Assembly (NCBI GenBank): GCA_023269335.1
Contig: JAHFTM010000135.1
Span: forward strand, 1-5,789
Reading direction: 5' to 3'
Source of the DNA: Chlamydiia bacterium
GTDB taxonomy: Bacteria > Chlamydiota > Chlamydiia > Chlamydiales > FEN-1388
Length of the DNA stretch: 5,789 nucleotides
A program made the position numbers and the translations under genes. This document shows positions 4,926 to 5,789 of this stretch, piece by piece. Under the pieces are notes generated by a model. It was not told the DNA's origin. It worked only from the letters and a program-made list of their open reading frames with translations, and searched no databases. The number at the start of each line of letters is the position of its first letter. Positions within the stretch are counted from its first letter, which is position 1.

Positions 4926-5364
4926 AGGCTGCTTTGATTTTGATATCAACGCCAGCTGGCAGTGTCAGCGTTTTTAGCGCATCAATTGTTTTTGCTGTCG
5001 GATTCAAAATATCGACAAGACGCTTATGGGTGCGAATTTCAAATTGCTCCCGTGACTTTTTGTCGACGTTTGGTGAACGCAGTACTGTAAAGCTTTCTCG
5101 TCGTGTAGGCAGCGGTATCGGGCCAACAACTGCAGCTCCTGTTCGCTTCGCTGTCTCAACGATGTCCATCGTTGAACGATCCAAAAGACGCTGATCATAG
5201 CCTTTTAGGCGGATACGGATCTTTTGACGCTGTGCTTTTGGCGCCTGCTGTGCCTTGCTTACTTCTTGCTTTGTGTGCTTTTCAGCTTTTACAGCAGGTT
5301 TCTCAGCTTTCACAGGCTTTTCAGCCTTTACTGCTTCTTTCTTATCTAATTCTTTCTTTGCCAT
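4924..5364 (-). CDS. rpsJ: 30S ribosomal protein S10 with a charged N-terminal extension
   Basis: S10 is part of the 30S head and, in many bacteria, also binds NusB in antitermination. The S10 core covers about residues 47-146 and shows the family pattern: [11 protein letters not shown] (47-57), [21 protein letters not shown], then the loop [32 protein letters not shown] and LPAGVDIKI at the end. These segments look chlamydial. The first 45 or so residues are not part of normal S10: a Lys/Ala/Glu-rich, low-complexity tail with three near-repeats of KAEKP (15-29). The start at 5364 is chosen because an AAGG site (5376-5373) lies 8 nt upstream. The frame is open further, to 5421, but that part lies inside fusA. 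The gene begins 10 nt after the fusA stop, with its ribosome site overlapping that stop codon, so the two are in one operon. Confidence 0.93.
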   Translation of the reverse strand: MAKKELDKKEAVKAEKPVKAEKPAVKAEKHTKQEVSKAQQAPKAQRQKIRIRLKGYDQRLLDRSTMDIVETAKRTGAAVVGPIPLPTRRESFTVLRSPNVDKKSREQFEIRTHKRLVDILNPTAKTIDALKTLTLPAGVDIKIKAA

Positions 5365-5374
5365 GAATATTGCC

Positions 5375-5789
5375 TTACTTCTTAATAATTTCTTCTTGGA
5401 TTTTTGCCGGTACTTTTTCAAAGTGACTTGGCTCCATTACATACACAGCTCTTCCTGATGAAAGAGAGCGTAGTTGCGTTGAATAGCCAAACATTTCACT
5501 GAGCGGTACAAGTGAGTGGATGATTTGAGTTCCACCTTTCAATGCATCTTGGCCTAAAATACGGCCGCGACGACGGTTCAAGTCACCAATCACATCACCG
5601 ATACAAGCTTCCGGACAGGTCACATCCACCTTCATGATCGGTTCTAAGATCACAGGGCTGCACTTCTTCGCAGCTTCCTTAATCGACATCGAACCACAGA
5701 TCTTAAAGGCAAGTTCAGAGGAGTCAACTTCATGGTAGGAACCATAGACGATCGTTACCTTGACATCAACGAGAGGATAACCAGCCAAT
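5375..5789 (-). CDS. fusA: Elongation factor G, C-terminal part (cut by right edge)
   Basis: EF-G is the GTPase that drives ribosomal translocation and, with RRF, recycling. About 137 residues are visible, covering the end of domain IV and domain V. Recognisable segments are [28 protein letters not shown], the helix around [10 protein letters not shown], then domain V with [29 protein letters not shown], and [22 protein letters not shown]. The frame enters from beyond base 5789; the TTG at 5788 is an internal leucine codon (normal LAGYP context) and not a start. The C-terminus ends with IQEEIIKK, an ordinary length. No frameshift is seen. The next gene in the operon, rpsJ, starts 10 nt downstream, matching the fusA-rpsJ order known from chlamydial genomes. 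Confidence 0.95.
   Translation of the reverse strand, partial: LAGYPLVDVKVTIVYGSYHEVDSSELAFKICGSMSIKEAAKKCSPVILEPIMKVDVTCPEACIGDVIGDLNRRRGRILGQDALKGGTQIIHSLVPLSEMFGYSTQLRSLSSGRAVYVMEPSHFEKVPAKIQEEIIKK

Noticed and set aside
5365..5421. N-terminal extension of S10 by 19 further residues up to 5421.
   Set aside because: It lies within the end of fusA on the same strand, while a ribosome site overlapping the fusA stop points to the start at 5364.

Overview
The window looks like a chromosomal segment of a member of the phylum Chlamydiota, probably an environmental, amoeba- or arthropod-associated lineage rather than the genus Chlamydia. Three things point there. The ribosomal protein S10 core and its C-terminus (ending [12 protein letters not shown]) read like chlamydial S10. 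The order fusA then rpsJ matches the chlamydial str-type cluster. The birA/rodA divergent pair is, as far as I recall, also adjacent in Chlamydia trachomatis. The DNA is moderately AT-rich by eye. No rRNA, tRNA, CRISPR or intact transposase was seen.

Layout. Positions 1-817 (minus strand) hold a tightly packed three-gene module read leftwards: a small three-helix membrane protein with a CPVCP motif and a CPCHC tail (TTG start), a 67-residue probably exported protein with a CPRC motif, and the start of a multicopper-oxidase-like exported protein that runs off the left edge. The intergenic region 818-964 carries a textbook sigma-70 promoter (TTGACA, 17 bp, TATAAT) with a perfect 17-bp palindrome in its spacer. 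It drives a DoxX-like four-helix membrane protein (965-1372). The two sides may form a divergently controlled envelope redox or metal-handling island, but that is inference.

Positions 1377-2676 (minus) hold birA (biotin-protein ligase without the repressor domain) followed by a membrane-anchored protein with what look like two SLBB-type domains. Only 16 bp from birA, rodA starts in the opposite direction and leads a plus-strand operon: rodA (SEDS peptidoglycan polymerase), a 157-residue beta-rich protein of unknown function coupled by a 1-nt overlap, and a small BamE/SmpA-like lipoprotein coupled by an 8-nt overlap. This looks like an envelope-biogenesis unit.

Positions 4637-4923 have no convincing gene. 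They hold a 168-nt imperfect hairpin with at least 46 base pairs, which could be a structured small RNA (6S-like in size and shape) or a palindromic mobile-element relic. A strong hairpin terminator follows, probably shared by the two converging operons. From 4924 to the right edge the minus strand carries rpsJ, with an unusual Lys/Ala/Glu-rich N-terminal extension of about 45 residues, and the C-terminal part of fusA.

The best candidates for something new are the palindromic 4638-4805 element, the Cys-rich small-protein/multicopper-oxidase operon with its operator-like divergent promoter, and the extended S10.
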